A stretch of DNA of 64,000 bases, taken from assembly GCA_015493635.1 (NCBI GenBank), contig WGCU01000066.1:27989-91988 (forward strand), written 5' to 3'. Positions 1-10,337 of this stretch are shown piece by piece. Under the pieces are notes generated by a model. The model was not told where the DNA came from. It did not search any database and saw nothing but the letters and a program-made list of their open reading frames with translations. Made by a program: the position numbers and the translations under genes. Each line of letters opens with the position of its first letter. The stretch's first letter is position 1. This DNA comes from Spirochaetaceae bacterium. GTDB taxonomy: Bacteria > Spirochaetota > Spirochaetia > B11-G9.

Positions 1-492
1 CTGTAAAACGACAGGCATCAGCTGCTGAATACGGGGATCTCCCGGTACTTTCTCAGGAGTATAGTACACATCTACACTGTTGCCGTTATCATTCCGAATC
101 AGACGGAGACTTGAATCGATCGGAACATGAAAACGCATAAGGGAATGACGGATAAATTTTCCACCGATCCCTTTGAAGCCCCTTACAGCCGTAGCACCGG
201 TAATATTTTCAACCGCATTTGCTATAACACCGGTAACCTCGGTCTCTTCGGAGTCACGGAATTCAACGCTGACACCGCCCCGAGAGGGGATATCCTTTCC
301 GTACAGAGCTTTCAGCCCCTTCAATGTCATGAGGTATGCTCCTGCAATAGTCGGACAGCTATGTCCGGCACTTTTTACGATGTCAAGATAAGAGATCTCC
401 ATTATTCCATCTTCAAAAACACCAAGAAAATCTGAAAGTTCATCCTTCAAAAGTATCTTTTCCACCTGGTCAAAAAAATCAGGATACGTCAT
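1..492 (-). CDS. FmdE-family protein (3' part cut by window edge)
   Basis: The open frame runs 164 codons from an ATG at 492 to the left edge without a stop, so the C-terminus is missing. The start is set by a strong Shine-Dalgarno, AAGGGGG, six bases upstream. Near residues 43-52 the protein reads GHSCPTIAGA, which resembles the GHxCPG-type metal-binding motif of the FmdE family (named after a molybdenum formylmethanofuran dehydrogenase operon protein). The rest (RGGVSVEF, then a glycine-rich GFKGIGGKF) fits an alpha/beta FmdE fold. Family members in anaerobes bind metal, but their reactions are mostly unknown. It has its own promoter and stands apart from the kinase gene behind it. Assignment is by motif only. 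Confidence 0.6.
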   Translation of the reverse strand, partial: MTYPDFFDQVEKILLKDELSDFLGVFEDGIMEISYLDIVKSAGHSCPTIAGAYLMTLKGLKALYGKDIPSRGGVSVEFRDSEETEVTGVIANAVENITGATAVRGFKGIGGKFIRHSLMRFHVPIDSSLRLIRNDNGNSVDVYYTPEKVPGDPRIQQLMPVVLQ

Positions 493-516
493 TGTTCCCC
501 CTTACTTTACATTACC

Positions 517-545
517 AATATAATAATAATTTTTTCAAAATACAA
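517..545 (-). promoter_or_regulatory. Sigma70-type promoter of the FmdE-like gene
   Basis: Reading the minus strand, TTGTAT (545-540) is followed after exactly 17 bases by TATATT (522-517). The start codon lies 24 bases further on with a Shine-Dalgarno between, so this transcript would carry a normal short leader. Confidence 0.55.
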
Positions 546-550
546 GATTT

Positions 551-2788
551 TCAGGAAAAGAGATGATCCAGAATACTTTTTAACGAATCAAGGGTAAATG
601 GTTTCACCAAACAACCGCTGAACCCGTAGTCTGTAAAATGTGCCATAACGGGGTCACTGGAGTATCCGCTAGTAACAACTGCCTTTACACCGGGGTCAAG
701 AGCGATAAGCTTTTCCATGGTTTCTTTCCCCCCCATACCTCCGGGAATGGTAAGATCCATAAATACGAGATCGTACGGTTTTTGATCTTTCAGTGCTTTA
801 TGGTACTTTTTAATTGCTTCCGCACCGTTTGAAACACAATCAGCACTACAGCCGAGAGCTTTAATCAACGAAGACATGACAGAGCGGACCATCTCTTCAT
901 CATCCATCACCAGCATATGTTTATTCCCTATGGAAAAACCAACCTCTGTTTCATTCTTCTGAACTAAAACACTATCCGTTTTAACTGCCGGCAGGCGGAT
1001 GGTAAAGACAGTGCCCTTTTCTGGACCTGATACAACATGTATATGCCCGTTGTGCTTATTGATAATACTGTAAACTGTTGTCAGCCCCAGTCCGCTCCCT
1101 GTCTGTTTTGTACTGAAGTAGGGATCAAAAATTTTGTTAATGTATTCTTCCGGTATTCCGGTTCCTTCATCTCTTACAAGAATTTCGACATATCCGTCAG
1201 GAACATTCCGGGCTTCAATCTGTAACATCCCGCCTTCAGGCATTGCCTGTTTTGCATTTATCGTGAGGTTGCTGAATACTTGCTCTATCTGCCCCCTGTC
1301 CGCTTTTATCTTGAGAAGAGCATCCGGCAGGTTAAAAACTGCCTTAACATTACTTCCGCTGAGATTAAACGAAACTGTTTCTTCCACAAGTTTCTTAAGA
1401 TCAACAATACCAAGAACAGGTTCCCCCCCCCTTGCAAACGTCAACAGCTGCTTTGTCAACCCGGTAGCCCTGTGAAGCCCTCTTTGAGCCCGCTCAAGGT
1501 ACTTGTACGCTGTATGATCTGTTTCAAATTCCAGTTTTGCCAGTTCTATATTGCCGAGGACGCTGGTGAGAATATTATTAAAATCATGAGCAATACCACC
1601 GGCAAGGAGCCCTACAGATTCGAGTTTTCTATACTTCAGCTGTTCCTGCTCTCTCAGTTTTTTTTCGGTAACATCCCGTATAATTGACAAGACCCTGTCT
1701 TCTCCAAAAGGAATAATCCGGGCTTCGTAGTGTTTTGTCTGATTTCTAACCAGCAGCGTGTAATCGTACAACTCGACTCCGCCGGTTCTAAAAGCTTTTT
1801 CAGCATGAAGCAGGAACTGTTTTACTCTGTCTCCTGGTAATACATCCTCCATTCTCTTACCGAGAAACCGGTCGGGGGGAACGTACAGATTTTCTTTATT
1901 GCTCGTATAGTAATCCAGGTAGGTACCATCTTTCTTCTGAATAAATATTAGATCCGGCTGTAAATTAAGTATAGCCCTGTTTTTTGATTCACTTTCTTTC
2001 AGGTCATCTTCTGTTTTCTTGAGATCTGTTATATCCCGCGATATTTTAACATAGTTGGTAATCTTTCCCCCTTCATCCTTCAAGGGAAATACAACTGAAT
2101 CGAGATAGAAAGTTGATCCGTCTTTTTTATGAAACGTATTCTGCCCCCGCCATATACCCTTCTCATCCAGAACTTTTTTAAGATATGCAAAGGGCTCTTT
2201 CCTGTCTGTTTTAATGATGAATGTTGGCAAATTATATTTCTTGGCGTCTTCAAGGGAATATCCGGTAATTTCCTCAAAAGCGGAATTAACGTATTCAATT
2301 TCTCCGGAAGGATCGGTTATTGCTATTGCCTCAGCAGACTGATCAACAATCTGGGTCATACGGAGAAGGTTCCGGAACATCGTTTTGCCGGAAGTAACAT
2401 CCCGGTTAACAATCCACCATCCTGCGGGGAACTGATGCTGATCGAAAGCACGCTGGAACCTCTGTTCAATCCAACGCATAGAACCATCTTTATGTATAAT
2501 TCTAAACTCTATTGGCTGGTTCTTTTTATCTGAATATTCAAAGGAAAAAATTTCAGGATAGTTCTCTCCATCCCGGGGATCCAGTATCTGTTTCAGTAAA
2601 TTATTTTTATAAAGAAACTCTTCTGGAGTGTATCCTGTAATATCTGTTACACCGGAAGAAATATATACTATTTCACCCTCGTTATCTATCCACATGAACC
2701 AGTCAGCGGAAAACTCCATAATCTTTATGACAGTGTCAAAATCCATAGTATGTACCACTATATCAGAATAAGATTTACATGTTAACAT
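551..2788 (-). CDS. Hybrid sensor histidine kinase (PAS-PAS-PAS-HisKA-HATPase-REC)
   Basis: A 745-residue soluble sensor kinase. Three PAS domains lie at about 20-130, 145-258 and 268-378. The HisKA helix pair has GGIAHDFNN with phospho-acceptor H401. The HATPase domain shows the N box around N511, DEGTG at 540 and GSGLGL at 564-569. A C-terminal receiver has D629/D630, phospho-acceptor D678 and K729. No transmembrane segment is visible, so the signal is likely cytoplasmic. No separate response regulator adjoins it, so output must go through another partner. The kinase core closely resembles that of the kinase at 12159-13430, so the two look like paralogues. The ATG at 2788 has TAGGGA right against it, so the exact start (residue 1 or M15) is uncertain. 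Confidence 0.88.
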   Translation of the reverse strand: MLTCKSYSDIVVHTMDFDTVIKIMEFSADWFMWIDNEGEIVYISSGVTDITGYTPEEFLYKNNLLKQILDPRDGENYPEIFSFEYSDKKNQPIEFRIIHKDGSMRWIEQRFQRAFDQHQFPAGWWIVNRDVTSGKTMFRNLLRMTQIVDQSAEAIAITDPSGEIEYVNSAFEEITGYSLEDAKKYNLPTFIIKTDRKEPFAYLKKVLDEKGIWRGQNTFHKKDGSTFYLDSVVFPLKDEGGKITNYVKISRDITDLKKTEDDLKESESKNRAILNLQPDLIFIQKKDGTYLDYYTSNKENLYVPPDRFLGKRMEDVLPGDRVKQFLLHAEKAFRTGGVELYDYTLLVRNQTKHYEARIIPFGEDRVLSIIRDVTEKKLREQEQLKYRKLESVGLLAGGIAHDFNNILTSVLGNIELAKLEFETDHTAYKYLERAQRGLHRATGLTKQLLTFARGGEPVLGIVDLKKLVEETVSFNLSGSNVKAVFNLPDALLKIKADRGQIEQVFSNLTINAKQAMPEGGMLQIEARNVPDGYVEILVRDEGTGIPEEYINKIFDPYFSTKQTGSGLGLTTVYSIINKHNGHIHVVSGPEKGTVFTIRLPAVKTDSVLVQKNETEVGFSIGNKHMLVMDDEEMVRSVMSSLIKALGCSADCVSNGAEAIKKYHKALKDQKPYDLVFMDLTIPGGMGGKETMEKLIALDPGVKAVVTSGYSSDPVMAHFTDYGFSGCLVKPFTLDSLKSILDHLFS

Positions 2789-2812
2789 TCCCTATCCATT
2801 TCTTAACCGTTG

Positions 2813-2820
2813 GATTATAC
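2813..2820. promoter_or_regulatory. Overlapping divergent -10 boxes (bidirectional promoter)
   Basis: The bases GGATTATACT read TATACT on the plus strand (2815-2820), seven bases before the ATG of the CoA-transferase gene. On the minus strand the same site reads TATAAT (2818-2813), 24 bases before the histidine kinase ATG. The two -10 hexamers share four base pairs, so RNA polymerase could start in either direction from one melted site. No good -35 is seen on the plus strand. Confidence 0.5.
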
Positions 2821-2827
2821 TTTCCGC

Positions 2828-4321
2828 ATGGGATTAAAAATTATTTCGAAAGATGAAGCAGCTTCATATATCAATAACGGAGATATTCTCGGTTTCAGCG
2901 GTTTTACACCAGCAGGTGCAGCCAAAGCAATTCCGGGAGCTCTTGCCGCACGGGCACGAAAAGAACATCAGGCAGGAAAACCTTTTAAAGTGGGTATTAT
3001 TACCGGAGCCTCCACAGGAGATGCGCTTGACGGTGAACTTGCACGGGCACGGGCGGTACTGTTCCGCACTCCGTACCAGTCAAACAGAGAGCTGAGGGAT
3101 CTCATAAACAATGGAGAAGTTGATTTTTTTGACATCCATCTTTCCAGTGTAGCTCAATCCATACGGTATGGTTTCTTTGGAAAAATAAATTTTGCAATTA
3201 TTGAGGCGGCTGATGTAACAGAAAAAGGGGAGATCACTCTCACATCTTCAGTCGGCATTTCTCCGACCATCTGTGCATCAGCTCAGAACGTTCTTATTGA
3301 GCTTAATAAAAGTCATCCGGCAGCTCTCAGGGGAATACATGATATCTATGAACCTGAGGATCCTCCGCACAGAAAAGAGATTCCTGTTTTTGCACCTGAA
3401 GATAGAGCGGGGTCTCCGGTTATAACCATAGACCCTGATAAAATTCTGGGAATTGTGGAAACAGATATTCCAGATGAAACTTCTCCATTTAAGGAATCTG
3501 ATGATAAAACAGAAACAATTGGTAGAAATGTCGCATCATTCCTTTTGTCAGAATTGGAAAGAGGAACAATACCCGCGGGATTTTTACCAGTGCAGTCAGG
3601 TGTCGGTAATATCGCCAACGCGGTTCTTTCCTCGTTGGGAGGAACTGTTCCTCAGTTCAGGATGTACACTGAAGTTATTCAGGATTCCGTTATTACCCTG
3701 ATGAAGAATAATGCCGTTTCTTTCGCAAGCGGGTGCAGCCTTACGGTTTCAAAGCCCGTTCTTAAAAACATCTACGGCAACCTTCCCTTTTTTAAAAAAC
3801 GGATTCTTCTCCGGCCCCAGGAAATTTCAAATAATCCTGAAATTATTAGAAGGCTCGGACTCATTACCATCAATACTGCACTGGAAGCAGATCTTTTCAG
3901 GAACATCAACAGCACGAATGTTCTTGGTTCAAGAATGATGAACGGCATAGGGGGGGCGGGAGATTTTACCCGTAACGCCTATCTCTCAATTTTCACCTGC
4001 CCTTCCACAGCTAAAAATGGTACTATTAGCACGATTGTTCCGATGGTAACCCATGCTGATCATTCGGAGCATTCGGTTCAGGTACTTATTACTGAACAGG
4101 GGATTGCTGATCTCCGGGCAAAATCGCCTAAAGGGAAAATGGAAGAGATTCTTAACAACTGTGTTCATCCTGATTACAGAGAACAACTGAGAGAATATGC
4201 ACGTCTCGGCGGACATACCCATACCCCCCAGACACTCTGTGCTGCCTTTGGTATGCATCAGCACTATCTAAAAACCGGCACCATGAAAGGAATAGACTGG
4301 GGAACGTATATCTGCCGTTAA
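2828..4321 (+). CDS. Succinyl-CoA:acetate / acetyl-CoA CoA-transferase family protein
   Basis: A 497-residue member of the acetyl-CoA hydrolase/transferase family, which moves CoA between acyl-CoA and acetate, succinate or similar acids. Numbering from the ATG at 2828, the catalytic glutamate is E282 in MYTEVIQDSV, as in succinyl-CoA:acetate CoA-transferases. The oxyanion/CoA loop is NGIGGAGDFTRNA at about 372-384. Length is normal. An upstream in-frame TTG at 2810 is rejected because it lies before the likely transcription start. The -10 TATACT ends seven bases before the ATG and there is no Shine-Dalgarno, so the mRNA is probably leaderless. It converges on nifU with only three bases between stops. 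A role in fermentative acetate formation is inference. Confidence 0.85.
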   Translation: MGLKIISKDEAASYINNGDILGFSGFTPAGAAKAIPGALAARARKEHQAGKPFKVGIITGASTGDALDGELARARAVLFRTPYQSNRELRDLINNGEVDFFDIHLSSVAQSIRYGFFGKINFAIIEAADVTEKGEITLTSSVGISPTICASAQNVLIELNKSHPAALRGIHDIYEPEDPPHRKEIPVFAPEDRAGSPVITIDPDKILGIVETDIPDETSPFKESDDKTETIGRNVASFLLSELERGTIPAGFLPVQSGVGNIANAVLSSLGGTVPQFRMYTEVIQDSVITLMKNNAVSFASGCSLTVSKPVLKNIYGNLPFFKKRILLRPQEISNNPEIIRRLGLITINTALEADLFRNINSTNVLGSRMMNGIGGAGDFTRNAYLSIFTCPSTAKNGTISTIVPMVTHADHSEHSVQVLITEQGIADLRAKSPKGKMEEILNNCVHPDYREQLREYARLGGHTHTPQTLCAAFGMHQHYLKTGTMKGIDWGTYICR

Positions 4322-4324
4322 TTT

Positions 4325-5290
4325 CTACAACAGATAAACAATGATGGAGGTATCAACTTTCTGCTTTAAGGTATCACTGATAACCTCGTAGGTTCCTGTA
4401 CTGCTGGCCGCACATCCCTGGCAGGCGCCCTGATAACGGATATAGACAGCAGTCGAACCTTCTTCTTCCTTCATGTCCACTACTTCAACACTTCCTCCGT
4501 CTGCATTAAGAATAGGAAGAATAAACTGCTCAATAACCTTTTCCACCGCTTTGTGTTTCTGGATAAGTGTTAACTCTGAAAATGTCTTTTCTTCAGGAGG
4601 CGTATTAAGTTTTTCATGTTCCATTTCGGCCCGGGTATCTGCAAGAATATCAACAAGGTAGAACTTCCTTTTTTCGTGACCGCCTGGCCGGATACATGAT
4701 TTACAGAATGCACCTGCTTTTGTGTACTGGGTTATTTCTTCAACAGTTTTAAGATCGTTTAAACGGATAACGTCCTTAATAGTACTGAGAGAAACCTGGG
4801 CGCATTCACAGACAATTTCCTCATCCTCAAAAACCGACATATCAACATTTTTATAAAGAGATGCCGCTTTTTTTATAACATCATATGCCATAACCGAGCA
4901 GTGCATCTTCTGGGGGGGAACCGCCGGTCTATCAGGTGAATCCCGCAGAGCACGTTCTACATCAAGATTGGTAATTTTTACCGCTTCATCAACAGTAAGA
5001 CCGATACACATTTCGGCCATAACATCACTGGAGGCAATGGCAGTACCGCATCCAAAGCTTTTATACTTTGCATCGAGTATTTTTCCCGATTCCGGATCAA
5101 CCAGCCAGTAGAGCCGGACAGCATCTCCGCAGGAGTCTGCACCGTAATCAGCAACAACCAGTTTTGCTCCTTTCTCTGCCGCATCTTCTTCCGTTAACTC
5201 TCCCATGAAAGAAGGATTATTCATCCTCTTTGTTACTTTATCTGAATACTGCTCCCAGAGGGAACCGCCTATCAAACTATCCTTACTCAT
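4325..5290 (-). CDS. nifU: NifU-type Fe-S cluster scaffold protein
   Basis: A full three-domain NifU of 321 residues. The IscU-like domain (about 8-140) has D52, C54, C81 and C131. The central BFD-like [2Fe-2S] domain has C161, C163, C196 and C199. The C-terminal Nfu domain (about 240-321) has C290-x2-C293. It builds Fe-S clusters and hands them to apo-proteins, using sulfur from NifS. Its ATG directly follows the nifS stop (TAAATG), so the two are co-transcribed and probably translationally coupled. No nitrogenase genes are in the window. Such NifUS pairs serve general Fe-S assembly in many anaerobes, so the symbol need not imply nitrogen fixation. Confidence 0.93.
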   Translation of the reverse strand: MSKDSLIGGSLWEQYSDKVTKRMNNPSFMGELTEEDAAEKGAKLVVADYGADSCGDAVRLYWLVDPESGKILDAKYKSFGCGTAIASSDVMAEMCIGLTVDEAVKITNLDVERALRDSPDRPAVPPQKMHCSVMAYDVIKKAASLYKNVDMSVFEDEEIVCECAQVSLSTIKDVIRLNDLKTVEEITQYTKAGAFCKSCIRPGGHEKRKFYLVDILADTRAEMEHEKLNTPPEEKTFSELTLIQKHKAVEKVIEQFILPILNADGGSVEVVDMKEEEGSTAVYIRYQGACQGCAASSTGTYEVISDTLKQKVDTSIIVYLL

Positions 5291-6475
<1,185 letters not shown>

Positions 6476-6480
6476 TTAGA

Positions 6481-6509
6481 AGTATAGTCATATTTGGATA
6501 CTATGACAA
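6481..6509 (-). promoter_or_regulatory. Promoter of nifS-nifU
   Basis: On the minus strand TTGTCA (6509-6504), a 17-base spacer and TATACT (6486-6481). The nifS ATG starts eight bases after the -10 box, so transcription should begin at or within two bases of the start codon. Confidence 0.6.
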
Positions 6510-6513
6510 CTAC

Positions 6514-7182
6514 TTAGGACGTGTTAAGTATCCAATGCAGTGCTTTTTCTGTCGATGGAAACGTACGGTATACTCCGCTTAGTACGTTATGGTCAAACGT
6601 CCCCTCTATGCCGAGGGTTACACATCCGGCGCCCAGAGCGGATGCAACCCCTGACGGGGAATCATCAAGAGCTAAACAATCTTCAGACCGCAGCCCGGTC
6701 TTTTCAGCAGCCTTCCGGTAACTTTCAGGATCAGGCTTCGGTCTGCTGACATCCTCTATGCAGACTCCAGGATGAAACAGATCAATGATACCGGTTTTTC
6801 GGAACATAAGCTCAATATTATCTCCCGGACTTGAGGTAGCCCAGGTAAGAGGAATTTTTTGAGATACTCTTTCCAGCAGAGAACGTAACTTTTCATCAAA
6901 AAATGTTTCAGATAACAGCAGTTGATGAAAGAGCTCTTCTTTTACCGTAAGGAGATTATTCCCTGTACAGGAACCCCCGTTCCTTTTTGAAAGAAAATCA
7001 GCAAGATCGCTGCAGGGCTTCCCTACCCAGGGCACAAGGTCTCCTTCAGTCAGTTCAAACCCGATTTTTCCGGCGGTTTGAAGCCATGCCTTTGCATGCA
7101 GGGGGTCAGTGTCAAAAAGGACCCCGTCGACATCAAAGATTATCCCTGATATCGATGGACAACTCTTCGAGCTGCTCATCAT
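6514..7182 (-). CDS. HAD-superfamily phosphatase (beta-phosphoglucomutase-like)
   Basis: A 222-residue HAD hydrolase. The nucleophile motif DVDGVLFDTD is near residues 17-26. Motif II is ATSSPGDN, K158-region RPKPDPESY supplies motif III, and ALDDSPSGV motif IV. The helical cap sits between motifs I and II, as in subfamily IA (beta-PGM, phosphoglycolate and sugar phosphatases). The start is the ATG at 7182, with GGGAG six bases upstream; it overlaps the aspS 3' end by 50 bases, so it is probably translated from the aspS transcript. The substrate cannot be told from the sequence. Confidence 0.8.
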   Translation of the reverse strand: MMSSSKSCPSISGIIFDVDGVLFDTDPLHAKAWLQTAGKIGFELTEGDLVPWVGKPCSDLADFLSKRNGGSCTGNNLLTVKEELFHQLLLSETFFDEKLRSLLERVSQKIPLTWATSSPGDNIELMFRKTGIIDLFHPGVCIEDVSRPKPDPESYRKAAEKTGLRSEDCLALDDSPSGVASALGAGCVTLGIEGTFDHNVLSGVYRTFPSTEKALHWILNTS

Positions 7183-8902
7183 CAACTACTCCCGGTGCAT
7201 CAGTCATGAGACAGGTTGCCTTCTGTGTTTTAGGAAACGCAATAACATCACGAATGGATTCAGTGTTAAGAAAAAGCATAATAAGGCGGTCAAGACCAAG
7301 CGCCAGTCCTCCGTGAGGGGGAGCACCGTACTGGAGCGCATCAAGAAGAAACCCGAATTTTTCTTTTGCCTGCTCCTCATCTATACCAAGTATTGAGAAA
7401 ATTTTCCTCTGCATCGCGTTATCATGTATCCTGATACTGCCGCCGCCGGCTTCTGTACCATTAATAACAATATCGTAGGCATTCGACTTGACAGAAAAAA
7501 CATCTGTATCAAGTCTATCAGCATCTTCCGGCTTCGGTGATGTAAAGGGGTGATGGGTCGGGGTCGGATTACCATCCTGATCTTTTTCAAACATCGGAAA
7601 ATCCACTACCCACGACAGATTCAGTTCGTTTTCATCAATAAGGCCTAGCTTTTTACCGAAAAACTCCCTCAGCGCTCCAAGACTCTGGCAGACAACCGGC
7701 TCTTTATCCGCAACAAAGATCAGGACATCACCTGTTTCCGCATTGGTCTTTTCAAAGAGTGCCTTTACCTCACCTTCCTTGAAAAACTTCACTATGGGAG
7801 ACTGGGGGCCAGATTCATTCATCTTTATCCATGCCACTCCTTTTGCACGAAAAACCTTTACAAACGGCGTCATGTCATCAAGATCCTTCCGAGAAAGGCT
7901 GGAAGCAGCATTTTTTAGATTGATGGCACGTACACAGCCTCCATCCTTGACGGCATTGGCAAATACTCCAAATCCGGAATCGTTAAATACATCACTCAAC
8001 TCAACAATCTTCAAACCGAACCTTAAATCAGGAGCATCCTTACCGTATTCAAGCATCGCCTGGTCATAGGTCATCCGGGGAAGAGGAAGTTTCAATTCAC
8101 GGTTAAAAAACTCTTTTAAGAGACGGGCAAAAAGTTTCTCGACAACGGCCATAACGTCTTCCTGGTCAACAAATGACATTTCAAGATCAACCTGGGTAAA
8201 CTCGGGCTGTCTGTCTGCCCGGAGATCTTCATCCCTGAAGCATTTTGCAATCTGGAAGTATTTATCAAACCCGGAAATCATCAAGGCCTGCTTAAAAAGC
8301 TGCGGACTCTGAGGAAGCGCATAGAACTTGCCGCTGTTTACCCGGCTGGGGACAAGATAATCCCGTGCTCCTTCAGGGGTTGCTTTTGTAAGAACGGGAG
8401 TTTCAACTTCGATAAAACCATTATCAACAAGAAAATTACGGATACTGTTGGTAACCTTGCTTCTAAAAATAAGGTTATTTCTCAGCTCAGGGTTCCGCAG
8501 CTCCAGGTACCGGTATTTCAGCCGCATTTCCTGATTTACATTTTCCGCATGGTTTACATCAAAAGGAGGGGTTTTTGATTTGTTAAGAAGTTCAAAGTCG
8601 GTAACGTAAACCTCAACTTCTCCGGTAGCCATATTGGGATTGGCCATGCCGTCAGGACGCGGCCGCACATTCCCCTTGATTGAAATAACATCCTGACTGC
8701 GGAGATGCTGAGCCAGTTCATGTGCCTTTCTTGAAATTTCAGGATCGAATACAATCTGTGTCATTCCCCACCGGTCGTTCAGATCGATAAATTCAACACC
8801 GCCGTGGTCCCGGTAATTCTCTACCCATCCGCTTAATACTACAGTCTTTCCAGTGTGAGCTTTTGTCAGCTCCCCGCATGTGTGTGTTCGTTTAAATTTC
8901 AA
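7133..8902 (-). CDS. aspS: Aspartyl-tRNA synthetase
   Basis: A 589-residue bacterial-type class II synthetase that charges tRNA with aspartate. An N-terminal OB-fold anticodon-binding domain (about 1-105) precedes the class II core. Motif 2 is FRDEDLRADRQPEFTQ, a GAD-type insertion sits mid-protein, and motif 3 ends GLALGLDRLIML. The start codon is TTG at 8902, with AGGGA seven bases upstream, and only four bases separate it from the gatB stop. Being in the same unit as gatCAB suggests the enzyme may be non-discriminating and make Asp-tRNA(Asn) for amidation. That is inference from context. Confidence 0.96.
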   Translation of the reverse strand: MKFKRTHTCGELTKAHTGKTVVLSGWVENYRDHGGVEFIDLNDRWGMTQIVFDPEISRKAHELAQHLRSQDVISIKGNVRPRPDGMANPNMATGEVEVYVTDFELLNKSKTPPFDVNHAENVNQEMRLKYRYLELRNPELRNNLIFRSKVTNSIRNFLVDNGFIEVETPVLTKATPEGARDYLVPSRVNSGKFYALPQSPQLFKQALMISGFDKYFQIAKCFRDEDLRADRQPEFTQVDLEMSFVDQEDVMAVVEKLFARLLKEFFNRELKLPLPRMTYDQAMLEYGKDAPDLRFGLKIVELSDVFNDSGFGVFANAVKDGGCVRAINLKNAASSLSRKDLDDMTPFVKVFRAKGVAWIKMNESGPQSPIVKFFKEGEVKALFEKTNAETGDVLIFVADKEPVVCQSLGALREFFGKKLGLIDENELNLSWVVDFPMFEKDQDGNPTPTHHPFTSPKPEDADRLDTDVFSVKSNAYDIVINGTEAGGGSIRIHDNAMQRKIFSILGIDEEQAKEKFGFLLDALQYGAPPHGGLALGLDRLIMLFLNTESIRDVIAFPKTQKATCLMTDAPGVVDDEQLEELSIDIRDNL

Positions 8903-8906
8903 CTCT

Positions 8907-10334
8907 TTATCCCTGTTTAAATATATTATTTTTTATTAATTGCTGAGCTATTTTCGGATTAGCCTTACCGGCCGTTGCTTTCATCACCTGACCCATAAGA
9001 AAACCAATCTGCTTATCAGCACCGTTGCGTATAGCTTCGGCTACTTTTTCATGGGCATTCACAATTTCAGAAACAACCTTTTCAAGGTCCTCTTTATTTG
9101 ATACCTGTTCCAGACCAAGGTCCTTAACAAGTTTCTCAGGTTCCTCGTTTTCGGTAAAAATTGCAGCCAAAACCTTCTTTGCAGCATCCCGGCTTATCTT
9201 TCCATCTTCCACCATGACAAGGAGCCGGGAAAGCCGTTCGGGTGTCAGTGCTGATGCTTTGAGACTTTCTCCGGAAAGGTTAAGCTGTTTCTGAACATCA
9301 CCGCTCAACCAACGTGCCGCAGTCTGAGGGGCTACTCCATGCTGTACCATTTTCTCAAAGAAATCAGCAATCTCCTTTTCCCCTGTAACAAACGCGGCAG
9401 AAGACTCTGAAAGAGCATATTCTGACATAAACCGCCCCTTTCTTGCCAGGGGAAGTTCCACGAGAGATTCCCGTACCTCCTGAAGGAAATCCTTATCCGG
9501 AAGGTACGGAGGAAGATCAGGCTCAGGGAAATACCGGTAATCGTTGGAAGATTCCTTGGTCCTCATTGAACGGGTTACATTCCGGTCTTCGTCCCACAAC
9601 CGGGTTTCCTGAATGATGGTTCCCCCTGCTGAAATAACTTTTGTGTGCCGTTTTATCTCATATTCAAGAGCCTTATTGACAAACCTGCTGGAGTTCAGGT
9701 TCTTGACTTCAGTTTTTATCCCAAGGCCTTTCCCCTGTTCATTGATGGATACATTAGCATCGCAGCGCATACTGCCCTCTTCCATATTACCATCAGTAAC
9801 ACCCAGATAACGGACCATCTGCCTAAACTGCTGCAGGAAAATCTCCGCTTCTTCTCCGGATGCAAGATCGGGTTCAGTTACTATTTCCAGAAGAGGTGTC
9901 CCTGCTCTATTGTAATCCAGGAAAGATACACCACCAGAATGGATCATTTTCCCCGCATCTTCCTCCAGATGAACATCATGAATACGTATCCTTTTTACCG
10001 TTCCCCCGCCAAGATCTATATCAAAGAATCCATTAATACCAAAAGGAAAAGCAAATTGGCTTATCTGATAATTCTTGGGCATATCAGGATAGAAATAGTT
10101 TTTCCGTTCAAAAATTGCTGTCTCGTTCAACGTACAGTCAAGAGCCATACATACCTGATATGATTTTCGGACAGCTTCCGCGTTGAGAGACGGCAGAACT
10201 CCGGGATACCCCATACAGACAGGACAGATGTTTGTGTTCGGCTCAGCACCGAACTCATTCCTGCAGGAACAGAATACCTTTGAATTGGTTATAAGGTGGA
10301 TATGTATTTCAAGTCCGATAAAGGTCTGGTACAC
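8907..10334 (-). CDS. gatB: Asp/Glu-tRNA amidotransferase subunit B
   Basis: A 475-residue GatB. The N-terminal kinase-like cradle has the FIGLEIHIHL start, the Cys-rich zinc-type region FCSCRNEFGAEPNTNICPVC (about 21-40), and the tail contains the helical and YqeY-like tRNA-binding domain (about 330-475). It binds misacylated tRNA and activates the side-chain carboxylate with ATP. The GTG start at 10334 follows the gatA stop by three bases, with GGAG seven bases before it inside the gatA end. Confidence 0.96.
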   Translation of the reverse strand: MYQTFIGLEIHIHLITNSKVFCSCRNEFGAEPNTNICPVCMGYPGVLPSLNAEAVRKSYQVCMALDCTLNETAIFERKNYFYPDMPKNYQISQFAFPFGINGFFDIDLGGGTVKRIRIHDVHLEEDAGKMIHSGGVSFLDYNRAGTPLLEIVTEPDLASGEEAEIFLQQFRQMVRYLGVTDGNMEEGSMRCDANVSINEQGKGLGIKTEVKNLNSSRFVNKALEYEIKRHTKVISAGGTIIQETRLWDEDRNVTRSMRTKESSNDYRYFPEPDLPPYLPDKDFLQEVRESLVELPLARKGRFMSEYALSESSAAFVTGEKEIADFFEKMVQHGVAPQTAARWLSGDVQKQLNLSGESLKASALTPERLSRLLVMVEDGKISRDAAKKVLAAIFTENEEPEKLVKDLGLEQVSNKEDLEKVVSEIVNAHEKVAEAIRNGADKQIGFLMGQVMKATAGKANPKIAQQLIKNNIFKQG

Positions 10335-10337
10335 TGA

